Origin: Commensalibacter papalotli
Lineage (GTDB): Bacteria > Pseudomonadota > Alphaproteobacteria > Acetobacterales > Acetobacteraceae
Length of the DNA stretch: 64,000 nucleotides
Reading direction: 5' to 3'
NCBI RefSeq assembly: GCF_947179115.1
Contig: NZ_CAMXCI010000002.1
Coordinates: forward strand, 186,001 to 250,000
Part shown: positions 1 through 8,463 of the stretch, piece after piece
Position numbering within the stretch: the first letter of the stretch is position 1
How the letters are laid out: each line of letters opens with the position of its first letter
Made by a program: the position numbers and the translations under genes
Notes under the pieces: generated by a model
What the model saw: only the letters and a program-made list of their open reading frames with translations
Told to the model about the DNA's origin: nothing
Database searches by the model: none

Positions 1-251
1 CCTTGTCCAAGATCAGTTAGTCTTTGAGCAAGCCATAAGGGGCTGGGGCGTCCGACATAGTCTTTTAAATAATAATTTAATTCTTTATGAAATTCTGGAT
101 CTTTTTGAATTTCATCATACGCCTGTTGTAATTCAAGAATTAAAGGCATTAATGTTTCTGAAACAAAAACACCACCAAAAACGCCAAAGCGACCATTTTC
201 ATCAGGTCCTTGACGCAAGCTATTTAAAGGCAGGTCAGATGCAGGCCTCAC
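1..251 (-). CDS. trpB: Tryptophan synthase beta subunit, N-terminal part (cut by window edge)
   Basis: This is the first 83 codons of TrpB, the PLP enzyme that condenses indole with serine to make tryptophan. Reading the minus strand from a GTG at 251 gives the family's typical opening, with GRFGVFGG at about residues 21-28, SETLMPLILEL just after, and YVGRPSPLWLA near the window edge. A strong ribosome-binding site (TAGGAG) lies about 6 bases before the GTG, which supports that start. The rest of the protein, including the PLP lysine, lies outside the window. A trpA partner would be expected further left, but that cannot be seen. Identification is by recognised family sequence. Confidence 0.93.
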   Translation of the reverse strand, partial: MRPASDLPLNSLRQGPDENGRFGVFGGVFVSETLMPLILELQQAYDEIQKDPEFHKELNYYLKDYVGRPSPLWLAQRLTDLGQ

Positions 252-609
252 GTTTGTCTCCTAAAAGGTAACCTAAAATTATTAAGATAAATAAAGTATA
301 TAAGTATAATATATCATTAAACACAAAGTTAGTCTAAATTATATGAATAGCAAGTCTAAATGACTGTAAAAGATCTATGTTCGTCAGTTGAGAGAGAGAT
401 TGATAAAAGTGCTTGACACTTGAAAAAAATAAAAGTATTTTTTAACCAATTTAGATAGTCATATCTAGACCCTGCCTCGTATGGAATTATGTATTTTTAC
501 TTTTAATAATTTATTCAAAATAAAAATCACCGTTCATTCAATCCAATATTAATGGTGTTTGATCGATATTTCCTTTTTCATTCATGATTTTCTATAATTA
601 GAGCCATCT
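252..609. other. Intergenic region between divergent trpB and rho
   Basis: A 358-base AT-rich gap between two divergent genes. It holds the trpB ribosome-binding site at its left end and a good promoter-like pair (listed separately) about 170 bases before rho. The long untranslated stretch after that promoter would give rho an extended 5' leader. I saw no convincing small gene or strong hairpin in it. Confidence 0.6.
413..441 (+). promoter_or_regulatory. Probable sigma-70 promoter for rho
   Basis: TTGACA at 413-418 is followed after exactly 17 bases by TATTTT at 436-441. The -35 box is a perfect consensus and the -10 box is close to it. Transcription would begin near 448 and leave a leader of roughly 160 bases before the rho ATG. 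Long leaders are common for rho, where they can allow autoregulation, but no attenuator is obvious here. Confidence 0.6.
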
Positions 610-1881
610 ATGCAACTTGCCGACCTTAAGGCTCAGTCTCCAGCAGAACTTCTTGCGTATGCGGAAAGTTTAGAGATTGAGAATGCATCTTCACTGCGCA
701 AACAGGATATGATGTTTGCGATCCTCAAAAAATTCGCGGAAAATAATCAAGCAATTTACGGAGAAGGCACATTAGAAATCCGTCCTGATGGCTTTGGATA
801 TTTACGCTCTTCCGAGTCTAATTACTTGCCTGGTCCTGATGATATTTATGTATCTCCTGCCCAGATAAGACGTTTTAGCCTCAGAACTGGTGATACGGTT
901 TCAGGAGAAATTCGTGCACCCAAAGAGGGGGAACGTTATTTTTCTTTATTAAAAGTAGATTCCATTAATTTCCAAGATCCAGAAGCTGTCCGCCATCGGA
1001 TTAACTTTGATGATTTAACGCCATTATTTCCTAATGAGCGATTGAAAATGGAAATCCCTGCGCTGATGGAAGGTAAAAATCCAAATAAAGATTTTACCCA
1101 TCGAGTGATCGATTTGGTTACCCCTATCGGCAAGGGACAACGTGCATTGGTTGTTGCACCTCCCAGAACGGGTAAAACCGTCATGTTGCAAAATATCGCA
1201 ACAGCAATTGCAATCAATCATCCAGAAGCTGTTTTAATCGTATTGTTGATTGATGAGCGTCCAGAAGAAGTCACAGATATGATTCGTTCTGTCAAAGGTG
1301 AAGTGGTTTCTTCGACGTTTGATGAACCAGCCAATCGGCACGTTCAAGTGGCCGAAATGGTGTTGGAAAAAGCCAAGCGCTTGGTCGAGCATAAACGCGA
1401 TGTGGTGATTTTATTAGATTCGATTACTCGTTTAGCACGTGCTTATAACACTGTTGTTCCTTCATCTGGTAAAGTGTTAACAGGTGGTGTTGATGCCAAT
1501 GCGTTGCAACGCCCAAAACGTTTTTTTGGTGCTGCGCGTAATATCGAAGAAGGTGGTTCTTTAACTATTATTGCAACAGCTTTGATCGATACAGGAAGCC
1601 GTATGGACGAAGTGATCTTTGAAGAGTTCAAAGGGACAGGTAATGCCGAATTAATCTTGGATCGTAAATTGGCGGATAAACGTACGTTCCCTGCGATTGA
1701 TATTACCAAGAGTGGTACTCGTAAGGAAGAATTACTCGTCGATCGTGCGAGTCTTTCTAAGATATGGGTATTACGTCGTATTCTTGCCCCAATGGGAACG
1801 ATGGATGCGATGGACTTCTTGCTCGATAAGTTGAAATATAGCAAGAATAACCAAGATTTTTTTGATGCGATGAATACTTAA
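610..1881 (+). CDS. rho: Transcription termination factor Rho
   Basis: Hexameric RNA-dependent ATPase helicase that ends transcription at Rho-dependent sites. The 423-residue length is normal. The N-terminal helical domain (about 1-45) leads into the RNA-binding cold-shock fold (about 50-125, including GFGYLRS). The ATPase core follows, with Walker A APPRTGKT at 183-190 and Walker B ILLDSITRL near 270. The start is the ATG at 610; the upstream ribosome-binding site is poor (TAGAGCC). The gene stands alone with its own promoter and a strong terminator behind it. In many alphaproteobacteria rho lies beside mnmE-mnmG-rsmG-parAB, as it does here with two genes inserted between. Confidence 0.98.
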   Translation: MQLADLKAQSPAELLAYAESLEIENASSLRKQDMMFAILKKFAENNQAIYGEGTLEIRPDGFGYLRSSESNYLPGPDDIYVSPAQIRRFSLRTGDTVSGEIRAPKEGERYFSLLKVDSINFQDPEAVRHRINFDDLTPLFPNERLKMEIPALMEGKNPNKDFTHRVIDLVTPIGKGQRALVVAPPRTGKTVMLQNIATAIAINHPEAVLIVLLIDERPEEVTDMIRSVKGEVVSSTFDEPANRHVQVAEMVLEKAKRLVEHKRDVVILLDSITRLARAYNTVVPSSGKVLTGGVDANALQRPKRFFGAARNIEEGGSLTIIATALIDTGSRMDEVIFEEFKGTGNAELILDRKLADKRTFPAIDITKSGTRKEELLVDRASLSKIWVLRRILAPMGTMDAMDFLLDKLKYSKNNQDFFDAMNT

Positions 1882-1897
1882 TTCATACTCATTTTTT

Positions 1898-1936
1898 CAA
1901 AAGCCAGTATTTAACTAGACACTGGCTTTTTTTGTT
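1898..1936 (+). terminator. Intrinsic terminator after rho
   Basis: The inverted repeat AAAAGCCAGT / ACTGGCTTTT surrounds a 12-base loop and runs directly into a T-rich tract. This is a classic Rho-independent terminator just after the rho gene itself. Confidence 0.85.
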
Positions 1937-2066
1937 TTTTGCTAGGATATTTACTATTTTACCGTTTAGGTAAATCGTTATAAGCCTTAATCAGACCCTT
2001 GTAATCTATGCAATGGAGAAATCTGTTTCGAATTTTTATATTCGCTAGCATTCTGGTTATATTAAA

Positions 2067-2516
2067 TTAAATTTTGAAAAGTTGTTCCATATTTAACAGA
2101 TATTGTTTGGTCTCAATGCCTTCTCCACCGGAATAACCACCTAGACTGCTTTTTCCAATCACTCTGTGACAAGGAATGATGATGGGAATAGGATTGGCTC
2201 CATTGGCTCCACCAATAGAGCGAGGGCTACCTCCTGTAATGTGTACAAGATCTTGGTAAGAGCGCGTTTCGCCATAAGGAATGGTTTGTAAAGCCTCCCA
2301 AACTTTTAATTGGTAATTTGTGCCAAAAGGGCGAATAGGCAAATTAAATTGTTTTAATTTACCATCAAAATAGGCATCAAACTGCTTTTTCGCTTCGATT
2401 AGCAATGGTGTTTCTTCTTGTAGACTCCCCCATCCCCAATCGACAGAAACGATAAAGCCATTATCTTCGGCAATGCTGAGTTCTCCTGTGGGAGAGTGAA
2501 AAGATATTTGAGACAT
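2067..2516 (-). CDS. ogt: Methylated-DNA--protein-cysteine methyltransferase
   Basis: Suicide DNA-repair protein that moves the alkyl group from O6-alkylguanine to its own cysteine. The active-site motif PCHRVIG begins at residue 115, with Cys116 as acceptor. The helix-turn-helix region (RSYQDLV, about 85-91) and the NP turn (GANGANPI, about 103-110) stand before it as in the family. At 149 residues it is a minimal Ogt/MGMT without an Ada N-terminal domain. It lies 84 bases downstream of the Sel1-repeat gene on the same strand and could be co-transcribed with it. The symbol ogt is by family; mgt would also do. Confidence 0.93.
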   Translation of the reverse strand: MSQISFHSPTGELSIAEDNGFIVSVDWGWGSLQEETPLLIEAKKQFDAYFDGKLKQFNLPIRPFGTNYQLKVWEALQTIPYGETRSYQDLVHITGGSPRSIGGANGANPIPIIIPCHRVIGKSSLGGYSGGEGIETKQYLLNMEQLFKI

Positions 2517-2600
2517 AAGTGTGATTTTTCTTTACATGGAAAATTAAATTAAAATAACTCTCTGGTAATATAAATTATTATTAAAAGGCTTGAAAAGAAA

Positions 2601-3548
2601 TTATTTGATATGTTTTTGGGTAGATAGTGTTTTTAATACTTGGCAGGCTTGTTCATTGTTTAATGAGCAAGCATCTTCAAGATAATTTTTGGCAATTTTG
2701 TTGTTTTTTTTCACGCCTAATCCCTGTTGATACATTGTTCCAAGAAGGTGTTGAGTCTCTGCGCTTTGTGATCGTAGTAAATATTTTAATGAATTTTCTA
2801 AAATATTTCTGGCTTTATGGTAATCGCGAGGTACATATGTTCCGTTTATGTATAATTGAGCTAGAAATACTGAAGGAAATCCTTTGGATAAATGGCTAGT
2901 AAGCTCTAAATAATATTTGTTATATATTTCTAGTTCTTTTACTCCTTGTTGTATCTCGCTTTGAGAGTGATGTAGGTGAATAGCAATGATCCCTGATAGA
3001 CTACTAATAGTTTTATATAAAGGTTCACCTTCTATCCATGCATCACATATTATATTGATATTTTTCTCTTTTGACATTTTTTCAGCATATTGATAACAAG
3101 CTTTTTCCTGCAGATCTAACAAGGTATGATATTGATCTAATAAGGTTTGGGCTTTTTTATAATTATTAATAGTCTTTGCATTCTGTATGAGAAAAATGAT
3201 GTAATCAAATAGTTTTGAAGGGCGATTATTTTTTTTTAATTTTTTAAAATAATCCTGTGCTTTTTTCTCATCTTGTGGCACACCTTGCCCATGAGCGTAT
3301 AGTGTCATAAGTGTTATTAAAGAGTCTGAATTTTCTTGTTCTGCTGCTTTATTAAGAAGGGGGATCGCTAAGGGTATACTACCTTGGTTGATATATTTAT
3401 TTGCTAAAATATTTAATATATCTGGATTGTTATTGGGAATCTTTGCATATTCTATCTTTTTTTCGGGACTATGTTCAATAGCGGAAGCATTGGGTAAAAA
3501 GTAGCTAAGAATTGTACAGACTATCATAAGTTTATGTTTAAATTGCAT
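2601..3548 (-). CDS. Secreted Sel1-repeat (TPR-like) protein
   Basis: A 315-residue exported protein. The open frame extends further upstream, but the ATG at 3548 is preferred: it has an AGGG ribosome-binding site and starts a clear signal peptide (MQFKHKLMIVCTILSYFLPNASA). The mature part has Sel1-like repeats, for example YAHGQGVPQDEKKAQDYF in the first third and YQQGLGVKKNNKIAKNYL near the C-terminus, with a more divergent helical middle. Sel1 repeats are helical scaffolds for protein binding, often in the envelope or in host-associated bacteria; the partner is unknown. The gene looks more AT-rich than its neighbours. It lies between rho and mnmE, so it may be an insertion into an otherwise conserved order. 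Confidence 0.8.
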   Translation of the reverse strand: MQFKHKLMIVCTILSYFLPNASAIEHSPEKKIEYAKIPNNNPDILNILANKYINQGSIPLAIPLLNKAAEQENSDSLITLMTLYAHGQGVPQDEKKAQDYFKKLKKNNRPSKLFDYIIFLIQNAKTINNYKKAQTLLDQYHTLLDLQEKACYQYAEKMSKEKNINIICDAWIEGEPLYKTISSLSGIIAIHLHHSQSEIQQGVKELEIYNKYYLELTSHLSKGFPSVFLAQLYINGTYVPRDYHKARNILENSLKYLLRSQSAETQHLLGTMYQQGLGVKKNNKIAKNYLEDACSLNNEQACQVLKTLSTQKHIK

Positions 3549-3791
3549 TTTATTAACCCTAAATTGCAACAGTTTGCAGTTCAAAATATCAGTATAATAA
3601 ATCAATTGTTTTTGATGAATAATTAAGTACAATATATACTTAAATGTGAGTATAAGTTTTTTCTGCTTGTTAGATCATTAAAAAATATATAAATACTCTG
3701 GAAAAATACTTTCTTTTTGATATAAAGAAAGGTTACTTTACTATAAAGTAATTGTAAAATTTCAAATAACTCTCTGGTCAAATCGTTATTC

Positions 3792-5117
3792 ATGAATATA
3801 CCCCTTTCAAACTCTACAATTTTTGCTTTGGCAACGGCTTCTGGTCGCGGTGCTGTTGCGATTATGCGCATTAGTGGCCCTCAAACATTATCTATTTTGG
3901 AAAAACTCTGTCATAGCGTGCCAAAAGTAAGACAAGCCTCTGTTCGACAGTTGTGGAGAAGAGGTGATAAAGATGAGTTGTTGGATCAGGCACTGGCTAT
4001 TTGGTTTAAGGGGCCGAATAGTTATACGGGTGAAGATAGTGCAGAGCTTCATTTGCATGCTGGCCCAGCGGTGATAGACGCAGTTGCTGATGCATTGGTA
4101 GCTTATGGGGCAAGACCTGCACAGGCAGGTGAGTTTAGTAAGCGTGCTTTTTTAAATGGTAAGGTGGATTTATTGCAGGCAGAAGGGATCTCTGATCTTG
4201 TGGAGGCAGAGACTCAAGCGCAACGACGACAAGCTCTTGAGCAAACAGAGGGTGGATTAAGTGTTGTTTATCAAGGATGGGCGCAAAAGCTACGTGAAGT
4301 TCTGGCTTTTCAGGAAGCATTGATTGATTTTCCAGATGAAGATTTGCCTGAAGAAGTAGAGCAAAATTTAAAAAGCACGATTGAAACATTATACGAAGAA
4401 ATGAAAGCGCATCTTGATGATGCAGGTCGTGGTGAGCGTTTGCGTCGTGGATTAGTGTTTGCGATTTTAGGTGCGCCAAATGCTGGCAAGTCAAGTTTAT
4501 TAAATCTGTTGGCTGATCGTGATGCGGCGATTGTAACCGAGCAAGCAGGAACAACGCGTGATGCAATTGAAGTGAGAGTTGTATTGGGGGATGTGCCTGT
4601 TACATTGGTAGATACGGCAGGCTTGCGTGAAACAGAAGATTTAATCGAAGCGGAGGGAATTCGGCGTGCCCAAAAAATTGGTCGTGAAGCAGATTGTGTT
4701 TTATGTTTAACAGATGCTTCTATTGATGTGTTGGAGCCAGAGGTTAAATGTGATTTTTGGATTAGAACCAAAAAAGACATAGATGTTTCACGTGAAACAT
4801 TGGATCGAAATGATAACAAAATTTTATTTATTAGTGTTAAAACCGGCGAAGGTATTGATCACTTAAAACAAGTCTTAGCTGAAAAGGCCAAGTTTTTAAC
4901 AGCAAGGCAGGGGCCACCACCTTTAACAAGGGTGCGGCATCGTTTGGGGATAGAGGAGTGTGTTCAACATCTGGAAGAAGCTCAACGACTTGATTGGCCA
5001 GAATTAAGAGGTGAAGAATTAAGGCTTGCGATGCAAAGTTTGGGTAGATTAACAGGCACGATTGGTGTAGAGGATTTGTTGGATACAATTTTTAGTCAAT
5101 TCTGTATTGGGAAATAA
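3792..5117 (+). CDS. mnmE: tRNA uridine-34 modification GTPase MnmE
   Basis: Works with MnmG to place the 5-carboxymethylaminomethyl group on the wobble uridine of several tRNAs. The N-terminal folate-binding domain starts with TIFALATASGRGAVAIMRISG. The G domain has G1 GAPNAGKSS at 227-235 and the DTAGLRETED switch region downstream. The protein ends in CIGK (438-441), the conserved C-terminal cysteine motif. Length 441 is normal. No strong ribosome-binding site precedes the ATG at 3792, but the N-terminus matches the family there. The coding sequence contains a perfect parS site, which forces the residues VSRET. mnmG follows after 38 bases. Confidence 0.97.
   Translation: MNIPLSNSTIFALATASGRGAVAIMRISGPQTLSILEKLCHSVPKVRQASVRQLWRRGDKDELLDQALAIWFKGPNSYTGEDSAELHLHAGPAVIDAVADALVAYGARPAQAGEFSKRAFLNGKVDLLQAEGISDLVEAETQAQRRQALEQTEGGLSVVYQGWAQKLREVLAFQEALIDFPDEDLPEEVEQNLKSTIETLYEEMKAHLDDAGRGERLRRGLVFAILGAPNAGKSSLLNLLADRDAAIVTEQAGTTRDAIEVRVVLGDVPVTLVDTAGLRETEDLIEAEGIRRAQKIGREADCVLCLTDASIDVLEPEVKCDFWIRTKKDIDVSRETLDRNDNKILFISVKTGEGIDHLKQVLAEKAKFLTARQGPPPLTRVRHRLGIEECVQHLEEAQRLDWPELRGEELRLAMQSLGRLTGTIGVEDLLDTIFSQFCIGK
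4784..4799. promoter_or_regulatory. parS: parS centromere site (inside mnmE)
   Basis: TGTTTCACGTGAAACA is a perfect 16-bp palindrome and matches the bacterial consensus parS exactly. It is the loading site for the ParB CTPase clamp. It lies within the mnmE coding region, about 3.7 kb upstream of parB, and encodes part of an Asp-Val-Ser-Arg-Glu-Thr segment in the G domain. Confidence 0.95.
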
Positions 5118-5155
5118 GAGTTGATTGATAAAATAATGAAAATGAGCAAAAGATA

Positions 5156-7048
5156 ATGGTTAATGTAAAATATGATGTCATTGTTGTTGGTGGTGGTCAT
5201 GCTGGCAGTGAGGCTGCGGCAGCTTCTGCACGAATGGGGGCAAAAACATTACTGTTAACACATTATCAGCATACTGTTGGGACGATGTCTTGTAATCCAG
5301 CGATAGGTGGTATTGGAAAGGGGCACTTGGTGCGTGAAATTGATGCCATGGATGGTATTATGGCGCAAGCAGCAGACCGTGCAGGCATTCATTTTAAACT
5401 CCTAAATCGATCCAAAGGCCCAGCAGTACATGGACCACGAGCACAGGCAGATCGTATTTTATATCGTCAGGCGATACAAGATTTATTAGCTGCCACACCC
5501 AATTTAACAATTGCCGAAGGGGCTGTTGCTGATCTTCGTGTTGGGCCAGGAAATTGTGTTGAAGGGGTTGTTTGTGAAGATGGTAGAGAATTTATTTCTG
5601 GTGCTGTTGTCTTAACAACAGGAACCTTTTTACGTGGTGTCATTCATATTGGTGAAAAAAGCAGCCCCGCTGGGCGTGTAGGTGAAGCCCCTGCAACATT
5701 ATTGGGTGCACGTTTGGAAGCTTTAGGGTTGAGAATGGGGCGTTTAAAAACAGGGACACCACCTCGTTTATTAAGATCCAGCATTGATATGGAAAGTTTA
5801 GCTGAAGATAAAGGAGATGAAGAACCAGAATTCTTTAGTCGATTTACTTCAAAAGCATATAACCCAATGGTATCTTGTCGTATCACAGCGACTACGCCAG
5901 AAACGCATCAAATTATTCAAGACAATATTCATCGCTCAGCAATGTATGGTGGATCAATCACTGGCAAAGGGCCTCGTTATTGTCCTTCTATTGAGGATAA
6001 AATTGTTCGTTTTGCTGGACGTGATCGTCACCAATTATTCTTAGAACCAGAGGGACTTCCTCATCATGAGGGGGGGGATCTCATTTACCCTAATGGCATT
6101 TCAACAAGTTTAGCTGAAGAGATCCAAGAAAGAATGGTTCATTCTATTCCCGGATTGGAAAAGGCTGTAATTGTGCGCCCTGGATATGCGGTTGAGTATG
6201 ATTTTATTGACCCACGTTCGTTAAATCCAACATTAGAGCTTCCTGTGTTTCCAGGTCTGTTTTTGGCTGGGCAAATTAATGGCACAACTGGGTATGAAGA
6301 GGCTGCCGCTCAAGGGTTATTAGCAGGACTAAATGCGGCATTACATGCAAGTGGTTCTAATAAAATTACGATTGATCGCAGTCAAGCTTATATTGGGGTA
6401 ATGATTGATGATTTGACCACTCAAGGGGTTACCGAACCCTATCGTATGTTTACATCCCGTGCAGAATATCGCTTAACATTGCGTGCGGATAATGCAGCGG
6501 TCAGGTTAACACCAATGGGGGAAAAGTTGGGTTGCGTAGGTGCTGAACGTTTGGCATTATATCGTCAAGATCAAAATTATATTCAACAAGCGGTCGAACG
6601 TGCTAGGGAAGAGAAATTTTTACCTAAAACTTTATTACAACAAGGGTTAACGGTTTCTCCCGATGGGCGCTGGCGTTCTTTTTTTGAAGTGCTCTCTTTG
6701 ATACCTTCACAAGAATCTGTTTCTCAGCTAGCTCCTTGGTTTGTAGAGCTTCCTAAAAATATTCAAGATTATGTTCGAACAGAAGCACGTTATGATGGGT
6801 ATTTGGTCAGACAAGCCAGAGAAATACGACAATTAGATCAAGAAGCAAAAATTACTTTTCCACCCAACTTAGATTATAAACAAATTGGTGGATTAAGTCG
6901 TGAAATGCAAGAACGTTTAGAGGCAGTAAGACCAGTCAGTTTTAGTGCAGCCCAACGTATTCCAGGGGTAACACCTTCGGCTTTGATGGCAATTTTGGCG
7001 CATATTCGTAGTTTAGATGGGGTATCAAAATATGCAGCCAAAGAATGA
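5156..7048 (+). CDS. mnmG: tRNA uridine-34 modification FAD enzyme MnmG
   Basis: Flavoprotein partner of MnmE (formerly GidA). The FAD dinucleotide-binding motif GGGHAG sits at residues 12-17, and the family signatures MSCNPAIGGIGKGHLVREID and GPRAQADR follow. Length 630 matches full-size MnmG. The C-terminal helical domain that contacts MnmE and tRNA is present, including the region PGVTPSALMAIL near the end. The start is the ATG at 5156, with only a weak purine tract upstream. Its 3' end overlaps the start of rsmG by 17 bases, so the two are translationally linked. Confidence 0.97.
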   Translation: MVNVKYDVIVVGGGHAGSEAAAASARMGAKTLLLTHYQHTVGTMSCNPAIGGIGKGHLVREIDAMDGIMAQAADRAGIHFKLLNRSKGPAVHGPRAQADRILYRQAIQDLLAATPNLTIAEGAVADLRVGPGNCVEGVVCEDGREFISGAVVLTTGTFLRGVIHIGEKSSPAGRVGEAPATLLGARLEALGLRMGRLKTGTPPRLLRSSIDMESLAEDKGDEEPEFFSRFTSKAYNPMVSCRITATTPETHQIIQDNIHRSAMYGGSITGKGPRYCPSIEDKIVRFAGRDRHQLFLEPEGLPHHEGGDLIYPNGISTSLAEEIQERMVHSIPGLEKAVIVRPGYAVEYDFIDPRSLNPTLELPVFPGLFLAGQINGTTGYEEAAAQGLLAGLNAALHASGSNKITIDRSQAYIGVMIDDLTTQGVTEPYRMFTSRAEYRLTLRADNAAVRLTPMGEKLGCVGAERLALYRQDQNYIQQAVERAREEKFLPKTLLQQGLTVSPDGRWRSFFEVLSLIPSQESVSQLAPWFVELPKNIQDYVRTEARYDGYLVRQAREIRQLDQEAKITFPPNLDYKQIGGLSREMQERLEAVRPVSFSAAQRIPGVTPSALMAILAHIRSLDGVSKYAAKE

Positions 7049-7646
7049 AGACGCTGATTTGTTGAAAAATGTTTCACGTGAAACAAAAGAAAAATTAGAA
7101 TTATACGTTTCATTGTTACAGCAATGGAATACAAAGATAAATCTGGTTTCAAAGCAAACTGTTGATCAAGTTTGGGATCGTCATATTTTGGATAGTTTGC
7201 AGTTAGCAAGTTTTATCGAACCATCAGTGGGATCTATTGCTGATTTTGGTACTGGGGGTGGCTTTCCTGGATTGGTGTTGGCAATTGTTACAGGAATACC
7301 GATAACGCTAATTGAATCGGATATACGTAAAACTGTCTTTTTGCGTGAAGTTGCCAGACAAACGCAATTAAACGTAAATATATTATGCAAACGGATAGAG
7401 CAGGTGGATATTCCCCCTGTAGATTTAATTACAGCAAGAGCCTTGGCCTCTTTAGAAATATTGCTTTCTTTTTCTGAATATAGGGTAAAAAGAAATGGAT
7501 ATTGTTTATTTCTGAAAGGTCGACAGGTTGATGATGAAATTGCAGAAGCACAGCAAAATTGGGAATTTGATTATCTGAAAATTCCTAGCAAGACAAGCTC
7601 CGATGGGGTTATAGTAAAAATCAATCAATTTAGACATATTGTGTAA
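7032..7646 (+). CDS. rsmG: 16S rRNA (guanine-527-N7)-methyltransferase RsmG
   Basis: SAM-dependent methyltransferase acting on G527 of 16S rRNA in the small subunit. The motif DFGTGGGFPGLVLAI is the SAM-binding loop, and TARALASL follows further on. I chose the ATG at 7032, which has GGGG about 9 bases upstream and overlaps the end of mnmG; an ATG at 7017 would add five residues. Length is about 204 residues, normal for the family. Codons 14-18 lie on a perfect parS palindrome, giving VSRET near the N-terminus. parA starts five bases after its stop. Confidence 0.95.
   Translation: MQPKNEDADLLKNVSRETKEKLELYVSLLQQWNTKINLVSKQTVDQVWDRHILDSLQLASFIEPSVGSIADFGTGGGFPGLVLAIVTGIPITLIESDIRKTVFLREVARQTQLNVNILCKRIEQVDIPPVDLITARALASLEILLSFSEYRVKRNGYCLFLKGRQVDDEIAEAQQNWEFDYLKIPSKTSSDGVIVKINQFRHIV
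7070..7085. promoter_or_regulatory. parS: parS centromere site (inside rsmG)
   Basis: Second perfect copy of TGTTTCACGTGAAACA, in the first 60 bases of rsmG and about 1.4 kb upstream of parB. It is 2,286 bases from the first copy. Clusters of parS sites near parAB and the replication origin are typical, so this marks an origin-proximal region. Confidence 0.95.
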
Positions 7647-7651
7647 GAAGT

Positions 7652-8440
7652 ATGACCGAGAAAAATATAAAACTAAAAACACCACATATTTTAGCGATTG
7701 CCAATCAAAAAGGTGGGGTTGGAAAAACAACAACCGCAATTAATTTGGCAACAGCATTGGCAGAAAAGAAAAAGGTTCTATTGATTGATTTGGATTCTCA
7801 GGGCAACAGTTCAACAGCGTTAGGTATTGATTATAATGATCGTGCTGTTGGTACGTATAACCTGCTCATTGATGGTGCTGTAAGTGAAGGTATGATTAAA
7901 CAAGGAATTGTTCCTAATTTATCATTAATTACGGCCGATGGGAATCTGGCTGGTGCAGAGTTGGAATTGATTGATGTTGAAAGTCGTGAATTCCGCTTGA
8001 AAAATGCATTGGCAACATTACCTCAACATTACGATTATATTTTAATTGACTGTCCACCCAGTTTGGGGATGTTAACGTTAAATGCTTTGGTCGCGGCTAA
8101 TGGGCTGATCGTGCCATTACAATGTGAATTTTTGGCGTTAGAGGGGATCAGTCATCTTGTTAAAACGGTTACAAGAGTGCAAAAATCTCTAAATCCTGAA
8201 TTAGATATCAGAGCAATTGTTTTAACCATGTATGATAAGCGTAATAAGCTTTCTGAATTAGTTGCTGAGGATACAAAAGCATTCTTTGGGGAAAAAGTCT
8301 GTAAAACGGTTATTCCCAGAAATATTCGCATTTCAGAAGCCCAAAGTTATGGTAAGCCAATTATGTTGTACGATCGTAGGTCAGCAGGAGCTGTGGCTTA
8401 TATAAATCTTGCCAAAGAATTAATGCGTCGCTTCAAATAA
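7652..8440 (+). CDS. parA: Chromosome partitioning ATPase ParA (Soj)
   Basis: Walker-type ATPase that forms a nucleoid-bound gradient and moves ParB-parS complexes to segregate the origin. The deviant Walker A motif KGGVGKTTT lies near residues 20-28, followed by LLIDLDSQGNSS. The DCPPSLG motif is in the middle of the protein. Length 262 is typical of chromosomal ParA, with no N-terminal HTH extension. It begins five bases after rsmG, with a modest GAAG ribosome-binding site, and is followed by parB after 23 bases. Confidence 0.97.
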   Translation: MTEKNIKLKTPHILAIANQKGGVGKTTTAINLATALAEKKKVLLIDLDSQGNSSTALGIDYNDRAVGTYNLLIDGAVSEGMIKQGIVPNLSLITADGNLAGAELELIDVESREFRLKNALATLPQHYDYILIDCPPSLGMLTLNALVAANGLIVPLQCEFLALEGISHLVKTVTRVQKSLNPELDIRAIVLTMYDKRNKLSELVAEDTKAFFGEKVCKTVIPRNIRISEAQSYGKPIMLYDRRSAGAVAYINLAKELMRRFK

Positions 8441-8463
8441 AAAAATAAAAGGTAAGAGTTATT

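Noticed and set aside
3623..3871. 82-codon minus-strand frame at the mnmE start
   Set aside because: Overlaps the conserved mnmE N-terminus in antisense and has no family signature.
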